Source of the DNA: Ochrobactrum sp. Marseille-Q0166
Lineage (GTDB): Bacteria > Pseudomonadota > Alphaproteobacteria > Rhizobiales > Rhizobiaceae
Direction of reading: 5' to 3'
NCBI RefSeq assembly: GCF_014397025.1
Contig: NZ_JACJUO010000002.1
Coordinates: 1 to 64,000 of the forward strand
Length of the DNA: 64,000 nucleotides
This document shows positions 1 through 7,734 of this stretch, piece by piece (position 1 is the stretch's first letter; each line of letters begins with the position of its first letter). Position numbers and translations under genes: made by a program. The notes under the pieces were generated by a model. The model was not told the origin of the DNA. It did not search any database and saw only the letters and a list, made by a program, of their open reading frames with translations.

Positions 1-71
1 CTGCAAAATAATGCTTGCGCGTCGCGCGCCGTATATCCGGTAGACGTTTGCGGAACGGGTTTCTGTCTCAT
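1..71 (-). mobile_element. 5' end of an IS3-family transposase (orfA-like), frameshifted
   Basis: On the minus strand an ATG preceded by AAAGGAAG opens with MRQKPVPQTSTG. After a one-base shift the sequence reads DIRRATRKHYFA, which resembles the N-terminus of rhizobial IS3-family OrfA proteins, where a DIRRATRKHYSAEDK-type segment follows MRQKP. The gene runs off the left edge of the window. The frame change, and the absence of the residues that normally lie between the two segments, suggest a damaged copy. The element end probably lies near position 141, where portal-derived sequence begins, but I cannot fix the terminus or a target-site duplication. Family assignment is from memory. Confidence 0.5.
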
Positions 72-82
72 CTTTGCTTCCT

Positions 83-126
83 TTAATTGAGCTATGATGA
101 GCCGAAAGTCCTCTCTGCTCAATTAA
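83..126. repeat. 10-bp perfect inverted repeat upstream of the transposase start
   Basis: TTAATTGAGC at 83-92 is repeated inverted as GCTCAATTAA at 117-126, with 24 bases between. It lies upstream of the IS transposase start and close to the presumed element end. It could be a subterminal transposase-binding or regulatory structure; the role is inferred from position only. Confidence 0.5.
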
Positions 127-151
127 CACTGTTTGGTCTCAAAGGCGTTGA

Positions 152-515
152 TGTCGGACAGGTGAAAGCATCGGCGTCGAGTTCAATGTCGATGTTCTGT
201 TGCGCATGGACGGCATGACAATGGTGACCAGGCTGAAAGAAGAGGTGGGAGGTGGGAGCTGGAATCCGTAAACCAAACGAAGCGCGCAAGTTGATGAACC
301 TGCCCGCTGTTGAGGGTGGTGATACGCCTTATCTACAGCAACAGAATTATAGCTTGTCAGCACTTAACAAGCGTGATGCGCGCGAAGATCCGTTCGCGAC
401 AGCAAAGCCTGAAAACAAGCCGGAGATATTGCCACTTCCAGAAAGCGATGCAAGCGCCAAAGCGATTGCAGCATTTGCAACGAAAGCCGCGGAGATATTC
501 AAAGATGCAGCTTGA
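152..515 (+). pseudogene. 3' remnant of an HK97-type phage portal gene
   Basis: Only the C-terminal part of an HK97-family portal protein remains. One frame reads GVEFNVDVLLRMDGMTM and runs to about position 250. The next frame continues with IRKPNEARKLMNLPAVEGG and YLQQQNYSLSAL, the usual end of these portals, so a frameshift lies near 245-255. The 5' part is missing and IS-like sequence replaces it. Acidic, alanine-rich residues close the gene, and its 3' end overlaps the next gene by a few bases. This portal type differs from the lambda-type portal of the prophage to the right, so it belongs to a different phage. Confidence 0.7.
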
Positions 516-1062
516 TTTCGAAAAACTGGCAACATCCATGATGCTGCCAGTCAAAGGTTACATCGATAAGATCCACGCGGCTTTCAGCGACAGTGTTGCA
601 AAGCTCTCCGAACGTATCACCAAGCTCGAAGCGGTCGACGTGCAGCCTGTCCGTGATGGTTTGCCGGGGCGCGACGGACAACCGGGCAAAGATGGTGCCC
701 CCGGTGCAGATGGTCAGGATGGTTTGGGCTTCGATGATCTTGATGTGTCATTTTATGGCGAGCGCACATTTAAAATGCGTTTTGCCAACTGCGACAACGT
801 AAAGGAATTCGAGTTCAAAGCGCCTTTCATGCTCTATCGCGGCGTTTATAAATCCGGAGAGAACTATGAACAAGGCGACACTGTCACTTGGGACGGTTCT
901 TGCTGGGTAGCTCTCAAGGCGAACGCAGACAAGCCCGGTGACGGCGAAAACTGGCAGCTGGCTGTCAAACGTGGGCGCAACGGCCGCACGTCATCAAACG
1001 ATGATGCAAAATCGGTCGAGCCGGTGAGAATAGCGTTCAAGGGGGCAAAATCAGATGGTTAA
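505..1062 (+). CDS. Phage protein with collagen-like repeat
   Basis: A 185-residue protein. The chosen ATG opens MQLDFEKL and overlaps the end of the portal remnant. An alpha-helical N-terminus of about 50 residues is followed by a short collagen-like Gly-X-Y run (residues about 52-75, GRDGQPGKDGAPGADGQDG). The C-terminal domain, with GVYKSGENYEQGDTVTWDGSCW, resembles the small beta-rich carbohydrate-binding-like modules of phage tail and fibre proteins. It sits between portal and connector genes, so a virion-associated role is likely. The exact function is unknown. Confidence 0.6.
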   Translation: MQLDFEKLATSMMLPVKGYIDKIHAAFSDSVAKLSERITKLEAVDVQPVRDGLPGRDGQPGKDGAPGADGQDGLGFDDLDVSFYGERTFKMRFANCDNVKEFEFKAPFMLYRGVYKSGENYEQGDTVTWDGSCWVALKANADKPGDGENWQLAVKRGRNGRTSSNDDAKSVEPVRIAFKGAKSDG

Positions 1063-1363
1063 GCTCGTAACTCTTGATGCTGTCAAACGACGTCAGCGCA
1101 TTTTTCACGATGATGATGATACCGATCTTGATGCTATGATTGAACAGGCATCAGACATCATTCTGAATTATATCAATAAGTCCGACCCAGCATGGAATGA
1201 TCAAACAGCGCCGCCACATATTCAGGCGGCGGTTTTGCTTCAGGTCGGTTTTATGTGGGCCAATCGTGGCGATGCTGATCCGCTCTATGCACCAGCAGAC
1301 GGTTATCTCGATCGACGGATTACCTCGATCCTCTATCGATACCGTAAACCCGTTCTAGCGTGA
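1055..1363 (+). CDS. Phage head-tail connector protein (gp6-like)
   Basis: A 102-residue protein that starts with VTLDAVKRRQRI and continues through an acidic helix into MIEQASDIILNYINKSD. This is the pattern of HK97 gp6-like DNA-packaging or connector proteins, which form a ring below the portal. It overlaps the previous gene by 8 bases, as expected for a translationally coupled head operon. Position between portal and head-tail adaptor supports the call. Family assignment is from the sequence pattern and gene order. Confidence 0.65.
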   Translation: MVKLVTLDAVKRRQRIFHDDDDTDLDAMIEQASDIILNYINKSDPAWNDQTAPPHIQAAVLLQVGFMWANRGDADPLYAPADGYLDRRITSILYRYRKPVLA

Positions 1364-1370
1364 GGTAACA

Positions 1371-1565
1371 ATGCCCTGGATCAAATTCAGCGGTGACTTC
1401 AATCACCGCGTAACTCCGGCTGTCACCGTAGCTTACAAGGCTGGCTGGTCTGGCCTTGTCACCACGCCGTGCGCTGAGGCCGCGATTGCGAGTGGCAAAG
1501 CATCTCGTTTAAAAACACCACGAAAAGGTGATCTGCCGAATGTCGAAAACACCACGGACGCCTAA
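1371..1565 (+). CDS. Small phage protein of unknown function
   Basis: A 64-residue protein (MPWIKFSGDFNHRVTP...). It starts 7 bases after the connector gene and overlaps the following gene by 26 bases. Short proteins with this aromatic N-terminus, ending in a basic tail, occur between gp6 and head-tail adaptor genes in rhizobial phages. I do not recognise a domain. Gene spacing and codon use are consistent with a translated gene. Confidence 0.5.
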   Translation: MPWIKFSGDFNHRVTPAVTVAYKAGWSGLVTTPCAEAAIASGKASRLKTPRKGDLPNVENTTDA

Positions 1566-1896
1566 CGCGGCTATGAATGAACGCGTTGTTTTCCAACAGC
1601 GCGAAAATGTCAGAGATGAAGGTGGTGGCGTTCGAGGCGAATGGGTCGACAAGTTTGAAGAGCGTGCCCGGCTGCGTCCGCGTCTTGGATCTGAGACTGT
1701 CATTGCGGCAGGGCTTGAAGGTGTTCAGCCTTACACTCTGACAGTGCACTCAAACAGCCGAACGCGCCTTGTTACCCCAGCGTGGCGCATTAGCAACGCG
1801 CGGAACGATCGCACCTACAATATCAAATCGATCATGAACCCCGATGAAAGCAACGCCTACATCGAGGCCATGGTGACTGATGAAGGTGGTGGTTGA
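1540..1896 (+). CDS. Phage head-tail adaptor / head closure protein
   Basis: A 118-residue protein from the ATG of MSKTPRTPNAAMNERV. AAAGGTG about 10 bases upstream serves as ribosome binding site, and an earlier GTG at 1528 is less likely. The body VVFQQRENVRDEGGGVRGEW followed by ARLRPRLGSE and RTYNIKSIMNPDES is the SPP1 gp16-like head-tail adaptor pattern, a beta-barrel that joins the connector to the tail. Its TGA overlaps the next ATG (TGATG), which indicates translational coupling. Confidence 0.7.
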   Translation: MSKTPRTPNAAMNERVVFQQRENVRDEGGGVRGEWVDKFEERARLRPRLGSETVIAAGLEGVQPYTLTVHSNSRTRLVTPAWRISNARNDRTYNIKSIMNPDESNAYIEAMVTDEGGG

Positions 1897-2372
1897 TGGT
1901 GCTTCGGGCGAAACTTTTAGGACGCGTGGAGCTGATGAATAAAATCCGCAAGATCGCTCCCAAGGCGATCGAGAAAATGGATGAGGTCAAGTTGCAGGTT
2001 GGTGAAGAAGCCGCAGCAGCGATCAAAGCGCGCGCGCCACGCCTTTCTGGTGATTACGCAGAAAGCATTCATGCTGGTCTACAGTCCGACAATCCCGACA
2101 AAATCGTCTTCGGCGCTAAGAAGTCGAAAGATCCGAATGCTGTTGGCGCGATCGTGGTGCACTACTTGTCAGTGATGGCAAGACTTGCGGTGTGGATAGC
2201 TTGCCTTGGCCGCTACCACATCCACCGACGTGACGGCGGTCTTTTTAGGATGCGTCGCCCATTCCAGGCGGTCTTACTAACCGTTCTGTGCCGGCGTCAC
2301 CAGCCCGGGGGGGGGGGGGCGCAATTCTGCGCATACCTACCAAACACGAGGACCGAAAGCGCCACCGGCTGA
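1896..2372 (+). pseudogene. HK97 gp10-like gene, disrupted in its 3' half
   Basis: The first roughly 90 residues (KLLGRVELMNKIRKIAPKAI, then AAAAIKARAPRLSGDYAESI and DKIVFGAKK) match the HK97 gp10-like minor tail or head-tail joining family. After AIVVHY near position 2162 the similarity ends abruptly and becomes low-complexity, Arg/His-rich sequence that crosses a 13-G run before the stop. The usual C-terminus (a WVEFGT-type motif and Pro/Phe-rich tail) is absent. I read this as an intact N-terminus joined to unrelated sequence, so the product is probably not functional. Confidence 0.6.
2307..2319 (+). repeat. Homopolymeric run of 13 G
   Basis: Thirteen consecutive G residues follow CAGCCC inside the anomalous 3' part of the gp10-like gene. 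No other homopolymer this long was noticed in the window. Such a run is unstable and would change the reading frame on slippage. It lies in an already broken gene, so it is as likely to mark a junction or assembly artefact as a phase-variable tract. Confidence 0.85.
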
Positions 2373-2386
2373 TGATGGCCGGTGGC
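2361..2386. terminator. 9-bp stem hairpin, possible terminator
   Basis: GCCACCGGC and GCCGGTGGC form a perfect 9-bp stem with an 8-base loop. It is followed on the plus strand by TGCAAAAA and lies just 3' of the small minus-strand membrane gene. There is no long T-run on either side, so termination is possible but not certain. Confidence 0.45.
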
Positions 2387-2394
2387 TGCAAAAA

Positions 2395-2481
2395 TCAGCG
2401 CCTTCTAAGAATGAAGAAATAAATCAGGACAACAACGACAAGCGGCACACCGAAAAGCCACATAACGCCAGCTGTGAGCAT
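2395..2481 (-). CDS. Small single-pass membrane protein (28 aa)
   Basis: A 28-residue peptide beginning MLTAGVMWLFGVPLVVVV and ending FFILRRR. One hydrophobic helix is followed by three arginines, so the C-terminus should stay in the cytoplasm. A strong ribosome binding site (AAGGAG, 7 bases upstream) precedes the ATG, and a hairpin lies just downstream. That RBS makes translation likely despite the size. It is opposite in strand to the phage remnant around it, so it may be an old chromosomal gene or a prophage lysogeny gene. Function unknown. Confidence 0.6.
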   Translation of the reverse strand: MLTAGVMWLFGVPLVVVVLIYFFILRRR

Positions 2482-2723
2482 AATGATCTCCTTGTTTATC
2501 AATAAGAAAACGAGATCGAAGCGTTTTTGTTCCAGCTGCATGAATCAATAAAGTACGGCGTTATGCCCGGCACCACCCGTAAGCCGCCGTCCTCCGTAAT
2601 CCGGAGAGCCACGAGGAGACTTTCGCCACCAACTCTCCGTTTCCTTTCGGGTACCACCCCGACAACCGGCATATGGCCTTCACCAAGCCTTGTGTCAATT
2701 ACCACCTAACCATGAGGGATATC

Positions 2724-3083
2724 ATGTCGAAAGAACAAGCGACCCTACTGGGTGAACTTATGATGCTCAAAGCGCAACATCCAACCTTTAAGTCAAAAAT
2801 TGGCTTTGTGGATGGCAAGGTCTTCTTTGAAGCGGAGCTGGTCGAGCAGCCATTCGCCGTCAAGGATGATGAAGTGCATATGGAACCGGCAAAGGTTGAT
2901 TATGAAGCGATCGGCCGGGATGTAGTAAAGCTTATTGGCTTTAACGTGTTCGACCCCCGTAAGCATCTCGGCGACACGTTAGATGAAGCCGTCAAAAGCT
3001 GGCGCGATGATATTGCCAGCGTGACCGAGCCATCTTCTGACATTGCCATCAGTATCGGCACGCTGAACGTCAACGTGGCCTAA
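2724..3083 (+). CDS. Hypothetical protein, 119 aa
   Basis: An acidic, mostly helical protein of 119 residues. The ATG of MSKEQATLLGELMMLK was chosen because GAGGG lies 5 bases before it; the in-frame ATG at 2673 lacks a comparable site. No family recognised. It contains no membrane segment, cysteine motif or obvious catalytic signature. The roughly 200-base leader upstream is rich in short GC stems (for example CTCCG-TAAT-CCGGAG near 2600) but matches no RNA family I know. It lies just outside the attachment repeat, so it belongs to the remnant side or the chromosome. Confidence 0.55.
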   Translation: MSKEQATLLGELMMLKAQHPTFKSKIGFVDGKVFFEAELVEQPFAVKDDEVHMEPAKVDYEAIGRDVVKLIGFNVFDPRKHLGDTLDEAVKSWRDDIASVTEPSSDIAISIGTLNVNVA

Positions 3084-3437
3084 CAAGAATCGGCGACCTC
3101 CAACCGCTGACTACAACACGAAGAAAATCGCCCTGCTAACTCGAGCGTAAAAGGATTTTTCACGATTATGGCAACCGATGCAAAACGCCAAAAAAGTCAA
3201 TGAAATCACGGATAATGGCGGAGGGGGTGTCCGACAATCAATTTACGTATGCACTTGTTATAACTCATATAAATTTCATATTTGTTATTTTTATACCCGA
3301 CTTCATATCCGGCAATATTAAACACTGCAGTTTTTTAGATTGGTTTTAAACATCAGTAATAACCCAGAGTTTTTTAAACAGAAACTCATAACGCCGGCTC
3401 AGAACACGATACCCACAGCAGAGCACGCACCAATATC
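3084..3437. other. Gene-free stretch containing the distal attachment site
   Basis: No credible reading frame on either strand. The left part ends with the 16-bp attachment repeat. To its right the base composition drops sharply to AT-rich cargo sequence. I see no clear terminator. Confidence 0.6.
3214..3229. other. Prophage attachment repeat, distal copy
   Basis: AATGGCGGAGGGGGTG is identical to the 16 bases covering the 3' end of the tRNA-Ser gene at 46916-46931, and flanking bases differ on both sides. A tRNA 3'-end duplication with an integrase next to the intact tRNA is the standard mark of site-specific integration. This copy marks the integrase-distal boundary of the element. Confidence 0.85.
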
Positions 3438-4091
3438 TCAGTCACCTCTAATTAGTTCATCAAGTTCTTCTTTGGACAAAGAAGCTGTCGCGATCGTGAG
3501 TATGATGGCTTGATATATGTTCCAAATAAACGATTTCAGCAGCATTAGCAGGAAAGCGAACCAGCCAACACCAACAGCTACAAGCGCTGCACCTCCGTAA
3601 GTAATGATTAATGCATGGCAATCAGCCAAAATTTTGAGAAAGTCGGAAAACGGTCCTTTCGACCCCAACCCAACGAGAACAAATATGCAGGCGATTAAAA
3701 AACAAATGTAGTGAACAAATACGAATAAAAAGTTGAAGAATATAAAATGCAGCCTTGAAATACCAGTTTCCTCATATGGTAGTTTGGCTAGCAAAATAAA
3801 TATTTGCGGCCTAGTTATACTAGCGAATATCGCAAAACCTGTTATTAAAAACCCAAGAATACTAGTCGTATATGTGAAACCTAGCATAGCCACGTTGCGT
3901 GTGGTCAATATAGCGCTAACATATGATAGCGGCTCGCCCAATAACCATATTCTTAAAGCCATGAAAAAGGTCAAAACTACAAAGACGCATGCAGCGACAC
4001 GATAATTAAAGCGCGTCGACGCCACTTTTTGCGCTTTACGATACGCTTGATAAAGCGTCTTTTCAGCAAAGAGAGCGTCTCTCCATTCCAT
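3438..4091 (-). CDS. Multi-pass membrane protein, second gene of cargo pair A
   Basis: A 217-residue protein with about four or five hydrophobic helices (around residues 30-50, 65-105, 115-145 and 165-200) and a charged, acidic C-terminus (KEELDELIRGD). No family recognised. Its ATG sits at the stop of the upstream 339-residue gene (overlapping stop and start), so the two are translationally coupled. A soluble protein coupled to a membrane protein at a prophage end is a common layout of anti-phage or superinfection-exclusion cassettes, where the membrane partner is often the effector. That role is an inference from architecture only. Confidence 0.7.
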   Translation of the reverse strand: MEWRDALFAEKTLYQAYRKAQKVASTRFNYRVAACVFVVLTFFMALRIWLLGEPLSYVSAILTTRNVAMLGFTYTTSILGFLITGFAIFASITRPQIFILLAKLPYEETGISRLHFIFFNFLFVFVHYICFLIACIFVLVGLGSKGPFSDFLKILADCHALIITYGGAALVAVGVGWFAFLLMLLKSFIWNIYQAIILTIATASLSKEELDELIRGD

Positions 4092-5110
4092 TAATTAAGC
4101 CGATCCACGAGGTTTCGCATTTTTTCCGCTTGCTCAGGCTGCTGCCTCGGAAGTCGAAGAGTACCCGATGCAGCTAAACCCAAAAGAGAATTGTAAAGTA
4201 CCTTTGCAAGTCCCAACTTACCAACTGGAACATCTTCAATCGGCGCGGATACTTGGAAATTGTGGTTGTTCCCCGATAATTTGTTGCCCTCATGGTCCAC
4301 GCCGTTAAGGATCACATCCTGATTTCCGGTGGCCGTTGCTTCGGTAATTGTCTCAATTGCAATTCCAACATCAAGCCCCTCTTCAGCATTCGCAGCCGTA
4401 ACCTTCGTGCGATTAGCGTTCAGACTCTCGGATAACTTTCGAATCTCTCCGAAAAGCTCTCCTGCGTCAATATCATCATTCGGGCGCACAATGCGGAAAT
4501 CGATTTGCTTCAACGTGTCGTAACGCCGAACAAACTGCTCAATACTGTCAGCTCCCGTAAGTGGAACTACTTCGAGCGTAGGACGCGGAAGCGCCTCGCG
4601 TAACGCCTTCTTTGTAATTTTGCGTTCTAACTGTATAAGCTTCGTTCTGTTCTGTGCGAGCTCGTAAGCCTCGTTGATGAATTCTTCATAGCGCTTAATC
4701 AAAAAAGAACGAACGGTAACTTCAAATGCCCTAAGATCTGGAGCGTTAGGTGTTTCTGGAAAATATGCCATCCGATGATTATTCAGAATTAGCACAAAAA
4801 ATGCAGATGGTGCGGACCTCATACTTTGTTCGTCACGAACCAAACCGTGCTTCTCATCAAATATTTGGTAGCGGCGAAGCTCTGTATCTTTGATGAAACG
4901 ACCGGCGAGCGCCATGATAGGAGGCTGCTTTGTCTCGTCTAGAGTTACCAATTCAACATCATAAAGGTGATAGTGAGTTGCCCCATACCTTCGAATGAAG
5001 GTGTCACGGGTGAATGCAGGAATCACTATTTCATAAGCGTAATCAAGAAGTACTTTGTCGTCGCCGAACCTGCAGATGAAGTTAGCGAAAGTCGCATTGT
5101 GTTGCTGCAT
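4091..5110 (-). CDS. Soluble protein of unknown function, first gene of cargo pair A
   Basis: A 339-residue protein without membrane segments. The N-terminal half alternates beta-like segments (YHLYDVELVTL, MALAGRFIKDTELRRYQIF, SAFFVLILNNHRMAYFPE). The middle is helical and charged (residues about 155-190). The C-terminal third is rich in Gly, Asn and Thr. I do not recognise a family. It starts 235 bases from a divergent ParB-like gene, so the shared intergenic region probably holds both promoters. AT-rich codon use sets it apart from the phage genes to the right. It is coupled to the membrane protein downstream. Confidence 0.65.
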   Translation of the reverse strand: MQQHNATFANFICRFGDDKVLLDYAYEIVIPAFTRDTFIRRYGATHYHLYDVELVTLDETKQPPIMALAGRFIKDTELRRYQIFDEKHGLVRDEQSMRSAPSAFFVLILNNHRMAYFPETPNAPDLRAFEVTVRSFLIKRYEEFINEAYELAQNRTKLIQLERKITKKALREALPRPTLEVVPLTGADSIEQFVRRYDTLKQIDFRIVRPNDDIDAGELFGEIRKLSESLNANRTKVTAANAEEGLDVGIAIETITEATATGNQDVILNGVDHEGNKLSGNNHNFQVSAPIEDVPVGKLGLAKVLYNSLLGLAASGTLRLPRQQPEQAEKMRNLVDRLN

Positions 5111-5345
5111 ATTGCCCCCAATAAAATTGGTACATTAGCTTTGGTTTGCTTGACATCGCAAGAGGCAATAACCGCTTACTTCAAAAGTAAAAATTTAAAT
5201 AAGGATACTGCAACCCGCCGCATCAACGGCACCTCACCAAAAAAATGTTTCAGCAAAGAATGGAATTACTTCGAAATGGATTATCAAGCGCTAGTTGATA
5301 TAAGTTGTCAGGGCTATTAGCGGGTTGAGTCTTGGGAGGCGTATT

Positions 5346-6782
5346 ATGAACATAGATATTTCCGCAATTTCACTTGATGTAGAAAACTTTCGACATCAGA
5401 AAGTATCTACAGAGCGTGAAGCGATTACCGTTCTTCTTGCCGATGAAAAAAAACATAAGATTGCTGAACTTGCAGAAGACATAATTGAATTAAAAGGACT
5501 TGATCCTTCCATCCGCCTCATTGTTACAGAGGACCCGCACAATCCACAGCACTACATCGTGCTAGAGGGCAATCGTCGCATAACGGCTTTGAAAACACTC
5601 ATCAATCCGTCGCTTGCAACAAATCTCTCCACACACAGCACTTTTCGCGATTTAAGCCCATCATTTCTAGCGTTAAACATTCGGGAAGTAGACTGCGTAA
5701 TTCTCGACAGGCAGGAAGCCTACAAGTGGATAAAGCGCAAACATTACAAATCCATGGGTGGGAAAGGCACCATGGAATGGGACGCTATCGCCACAGCCAG
5801 AGCAGACGCTGCAGAAGGGCGGCCTTCAAAGTGGATGATTGCACTTGCGGAAATCGCTGCACAAGGACATGATGAGAATCTACTTTTAGAAGGCATTGCG
5901 TCCAAAACGACAACCGTTGAGCGCGTACTAGGAACCGGGGAGTTTACTTCAGTACTAGGTATTTCTTTCGATCAAAAGAATAACTCCGTACATGTTGAAA
6001 ATGGGAATAGGGCCGCTGCAGTTCTACTCCTGAAAACAATGCTTTTAGATATGGCCGACAAAAATTTTACTGTGAGTGTAGTGGACGACGCCAAAGCGCA
6101 AACTGCATTTATTAAGAAGTATGCGCATCTCAACGTAAAAAAAGCGGCATCTATGGCTGCAGGCTCGACAACAAATAATACGACATATGCATCAGCTGCC
6201 GCAAACAACGGCACGAGCAGCAATTCTTCGAGTTCAGCAAATAGTACTGGCCATACTAGCGCAACAGGAAATACAAACGCTAACGGAACAACCGGAAATT
6301 CGAGTCCCCGTTCAAATCCAGTGCGCGATAGAAAATTTCTTGCTGAAAAAGGCCTTCGTATAAAAAACAACGCACTTAACAAACTCTATAACGAGCTTCG
6401 TAAACTGAACGTTGAAACCAATTCACACATCGGCTCAGCCATGATTCGAATCTTTGTAGAAAAAGCTACAATGGTGTTTTTAGATGATATGGCGATCAAC
6501 TGTCCTCATCCGGGAGGATGGCAAGAATACAGTATCAAACTGAAAGATAAGGTAGGAGCTGCGCTTCACCGTATAGACCCTAATAAAAAAGACACAGATC
6601 TCGCTTATGCACGCGATATTGCAAATGGTACAAAAATCCATGCACACTCTCTGGAGCAATTGAATCGCGCTATTCACGATCATAAAGCGCTACCTGCACC
6701 AAGTGAATTAATAATAGTGTGGAACCGACTCCATCCATACTTTCAGCAGATGTTCAAAGTCCTTGAAGCCAATGGAAAATAA
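5346..6782 (+). CDS. ParB/Srx-domain protein, cargo pair B
   Basis: A 478-residue protein starting MNIDISAISLDVENFRHQ after a GGGAGG site. The N-terminal half has the ParB/sulfiredoxin signature: a target-listing segment (residues about 1-30), then YIVLEGNRRITALKTL (about 70-85), where the GNRR loop replaces the usual GHRR nucleotide-binding motif. A serine/asparagine/threonine-rich linker (about 275-330) separates it from a helical C-terminal domain that I do not recognise. A DNA adenine methylase gene follows 51 bases downstream. ParB/Srx proteins can be CTP-dependent DNA clamps, nucleases or modification partners; which applies here is unknown. Confidence 0.65.
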   Translation: MNIDISAISLDVENFRHQKVSTEREAITVLLADEKKHKIAELAEDIIELKGLDPSIRLIVTEDPHNPQHYIVLEGNRRITALKTLINPSLATNLSTHSTFRDLSPSFLALNIREVDCVILDRQEAYKWIKRKHYKSMGGKGTMEWDAIATARADAAEGRPSKWMIALAEIAAQGHDENLLLEGIASKTTTVERVLGTGEFTSVLGISFDQKNNSVHVENGNRAAAVLLLKTMLLDMADKNFTVSVVDDAKAQTAFIKKYAHLNVKKAASMAAGSTTNNTTYASAAANNGTSSNSSSSANSTGHTSATGNTNANGTTGNSSPRSNPVRDRKFLAEKGLRIKNNALNKLYNELRKLNVETNSHIGSAMIRIFVEKATMVFLDDMAINCPHPGGWQEYSIKLKDKVGAALHRIDPNKKDTDLAYARDIANGTKIHAHSLEQLNRAIHDHKALPAPSELIIVWNRLHPYFQQMFKVLEANGK

Positions 6783-6833
6783 CGCTGGCCGAGCAAAGAC
6801 CCGCATGCTACTTCTCGCTTCAGAGAGGTAAAC

Positions 6834-7715
6834 ATGGCTAATTATTCTCCATTGCGATATCCGGGCGGCAAAGGAAAACTAGCGCCGTATATTGAGGCCA
6901 TTCTACAAATGAATGACCTCGAGGGCGCACACTATGCTGAACCGTTCGCTGGCGGTAGTGCTGTTGCATTATCGCTGCTTTTCTCGGAGCGAGTAAAGCA
7001 AATCCATATCAACGATTTAGATTGGTCTGTCTATGCCTTTTGGAAAGCTATAATAGATCACACAGATGAGTTTATAGCCAAGATCAATGACACAGAGGTT
7101 TCAGTCGAAAATTGGCGACTACAACGTGAAATCAAAAAAGATCAATGTAACCGCAATGTAATTGAAGTTGGGTTCGCAACATTCTTTTTAAACCGTACAA
7201 ATCGATCTGGGATTCTAAATGGCGGACTTATCGGCGGAGTTTTGCAAGAAGGCGAGTGGAAGCTTGATTGTCGTTTCAATAAAGACGAGCTTGTTGAGCG
7301 CATAAAAAGAATTGGCCTTTACCGATCACGTATTAATGTAACCAATTTAGATGCCTCCATATTCCTAACTGAGCATATCGGACAGGTTCGCCAACAATGC
7401 CTAGTTTATATTGATCCTCCATATTATGTGAAGGGTGCGTATCTTTATCAAAATCATTTCACACACGACGACCATGTGTCGCTAGCAAAGCACGTACGAT
7501 CCATAAAGCATCACAAATGGTTTGTATCTTATGACAACGTAGAGCAAATAAAGGTCATTTACAAAGATTGCGAACAAGAGGATTTCAGTATTGGTTACAG
7601 TGCTCGCAATTATAGTAAAGGCGCTGAAGTTATGATATTCGGTCCCGGAATTAAACGTCCCGATAAAATCTTTTCTAGTAAAGCCGAATATCGTGCATTA
7701 AAAAGAGCATCCTGA
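6834..7715 (+). CDS. DNA adenine N6-methyltransferase, D12 class (Dam-like)
   Basis: A 293-residue enzyme of the D12 (Dam-type, alpha) class, which transfers a methyl group from S-adenosylmethionine to N6 of adenine. The start LRYPGGKGKLAPYI carries the FxGGK-type AdoMet loop. EPFAGGSAVALSL (residues about 38-50) is motif I, INDLD lies just after it, and VYIDPPYYVKG (about 197-207) contains the catalytic DPPY. Length is normal for the family. It follows the ParB/Srx gene in one transcription unit that ends at a strong terminator. No restriction endonuclease is visible beside it. It could be an orphan modifier that protects phage DNA or part of an unrecognised modification-based defence. Confidence 0.85.
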   Translation: MANYSPLRYPGGKGKLAPYIEAILQMNDLEGAHYAEPFAGGSAVALSLLFSERVKQIHINDLDWSVYAFWKAIIDHTDEFIAKINDTEVSVENWRLQREIKKDQCNRNVIEVGFATFFLNRTNRSGILNGGLIGGVLQEGEWKLDCRFNKDELVERIKRIGLYRSRINVTNLDASIFLTEHIGQVRQQCLVYIDPPYYVKGAYLYQNHFTHDDHVSLAKHVRSIKHHKWFVSYDNVEQIKVIYKDCEQEDFSIGYSARNYSKGAEVMIFGPGIKRPDKIFSSKAEYRALKRAS

Positions 7716-7734
7716 ATTCAATTATAATAAAAAA

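Noticed and set aside
2520..2720. Riboswitch or structured leader before the 119-residue gene
   Set aside because: Several short GC stems exist, but none matches a riboswitch or leader motif that I know.
3438..5110. Assignment of cargo pair A to the Kiwa defence system
   Set aside because: The membrane/soluble pairing is similar, but gene order is reversed and I see no DUF4868 features in the soluble protein.
5972..6382. 136-residue minus-strand frame inside the ParB-like gene
   Set aside because: It reflects the Ser/Asn-rich linker read in reverse; hydrophobic repeats arise from codon bias.
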